This document shows, one piece after another, positions 5,770 through 5,935 of a DNA stretch of 5,935 nt. The stretch is from Bifidobacteriaceae bacterium (GTDB taxonomy: Bacteria; Actinomycetota; Actinomycetes; Actinomycetales; WQXJ01), in contig JAITJY010000429.1 of NCBI GenBank assembly GCA_031278675.1, positions 1-5,935 on the forward strand, read 5' to 3'. Both the position numbers and the translations under genes were made by a program. The notes under the pieces were generated by a model, which saw only the letters and a program-made list of their open reading frames with translations, was not told where the DNA came from and searched no databases. The stretch's first letter is position 1; each line of letters opens with the position of its first letter.

Positions 5770-5935
5770 GGTTCTTGGCAGAGTCTGCTGGTTGGGGTTG
5801 TGGGGTGTTGCCGCGTCGGCTGTGTGGCGGCTCCAGTGGTCGCACCGGATTCGGCGATTCGCGACTCGTGTTCAGCGGGGACCAGGGCGTGTGAGGACAA
5901 GACCCGGAATGAAATCTGCCCCTGGGCGCTGACCA

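Larger units (their letters stand above)
5465..5935. other. Region upstream of ftsZ without a recognisable gene
   Basis: About 470 bases hold no recognisable protein. ftsQ is the usual neighbour here but cannot be identified. Two minus-strand frames are open across the right edge: one ends at 5727 (68 residues visible) and one at 5669 (88 residues). Both are Pro/Arg-rich and resemble no FtsQ C-terminus I know. A third frame stops at 5872 after 20 residues and could be the end of an upstream gene. Plus-strand frames are Arg/Pro-rich shadows. Other contents are a six-T run on the minus strand near 5590, a 58/59-bp duplication and the candidate ftsZ promoter. Confidence 0.6.

Noticed and set aside
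5615..5932. Plus-strand open frame of about 105 codons upstream of ftsZ
   Set aside because: Composition is dominated by Arg and Pro from GC-rich DNA, it crosses the 58/59-bp duplication out of frame, it has no clear ribosome binding site and resembles no family.

Overview
The window is a high-GC stretch of an actinobacterial (Actinomycetota) chromosome carrying the distal part of the division and cell-wall cluster. Every recognisable gene is on the minus strand, so the biological reading order runs from the right end to the left. The lineage call rests on gene content and order, on the typical actinobacterial FtsZ N-terminus (AAPQ..LAVIKVVGIGGGGVNAVNRM), on a Wag31-type DivIVA with a long Pro/Ala linker, and on the heavy use of GTG starts. 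I cannot place it below phylum level.

Layout from right to left: a gene-poor stretch of about 470 bases (5465-5935) holding a 58/59-bp duplication and a candidate ftsZ promoter; ftsZ (5464-4103); pgeF (4059-3175), with an internal 54-bp in-frame duplication; four tandem 46-bp repeats that begin inside the 3' end of pgeF; sepF (2893-2471); yggT (2458-2162), with four tandem 12-bp repeats starting at its stop codon; an AT-richer leader; divIVA/wag31 (1961-1248); a hairpin that may be a terminator; lspA (1068-538); and rluD (541 to beyond the left edge), which overlaps lspA by 4 bases.

The genes work together as a division and polar-growth module. FtsZ forms the cytokinetic ring, SepF anchors FtsZ filaments to the membrane, YggT is a small membrane protein of the same neighbourhood, and DivIVA/Wag31 marks curved membrane and poles to direct wall synthesis. 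PgeF removes wrongly built peptidoglycan precursors. LspA (lipoprotein signal peptidase) and RluD (23S rRNA pseudouridine synthase) are the usual neighbours downstream.

The core genes look ordinary and intact. The unusual part is the repeats: at least four independent short tandem duplications fall within 4 kb. Two of them start exactly at the 3' ends of genes and carry copies of the stop codon, and a weaker dispersed echo does the same for divIVA. yggS, usually found between pgeF and sepF, is missing, and the 46-bp array occupies that place. PgeF is also remodelled, with an enlarged loop and an apparently shortened N-terminal segment. I found no RNA gene, IS element, CRISPR array or novel defence or biosynthetic system.
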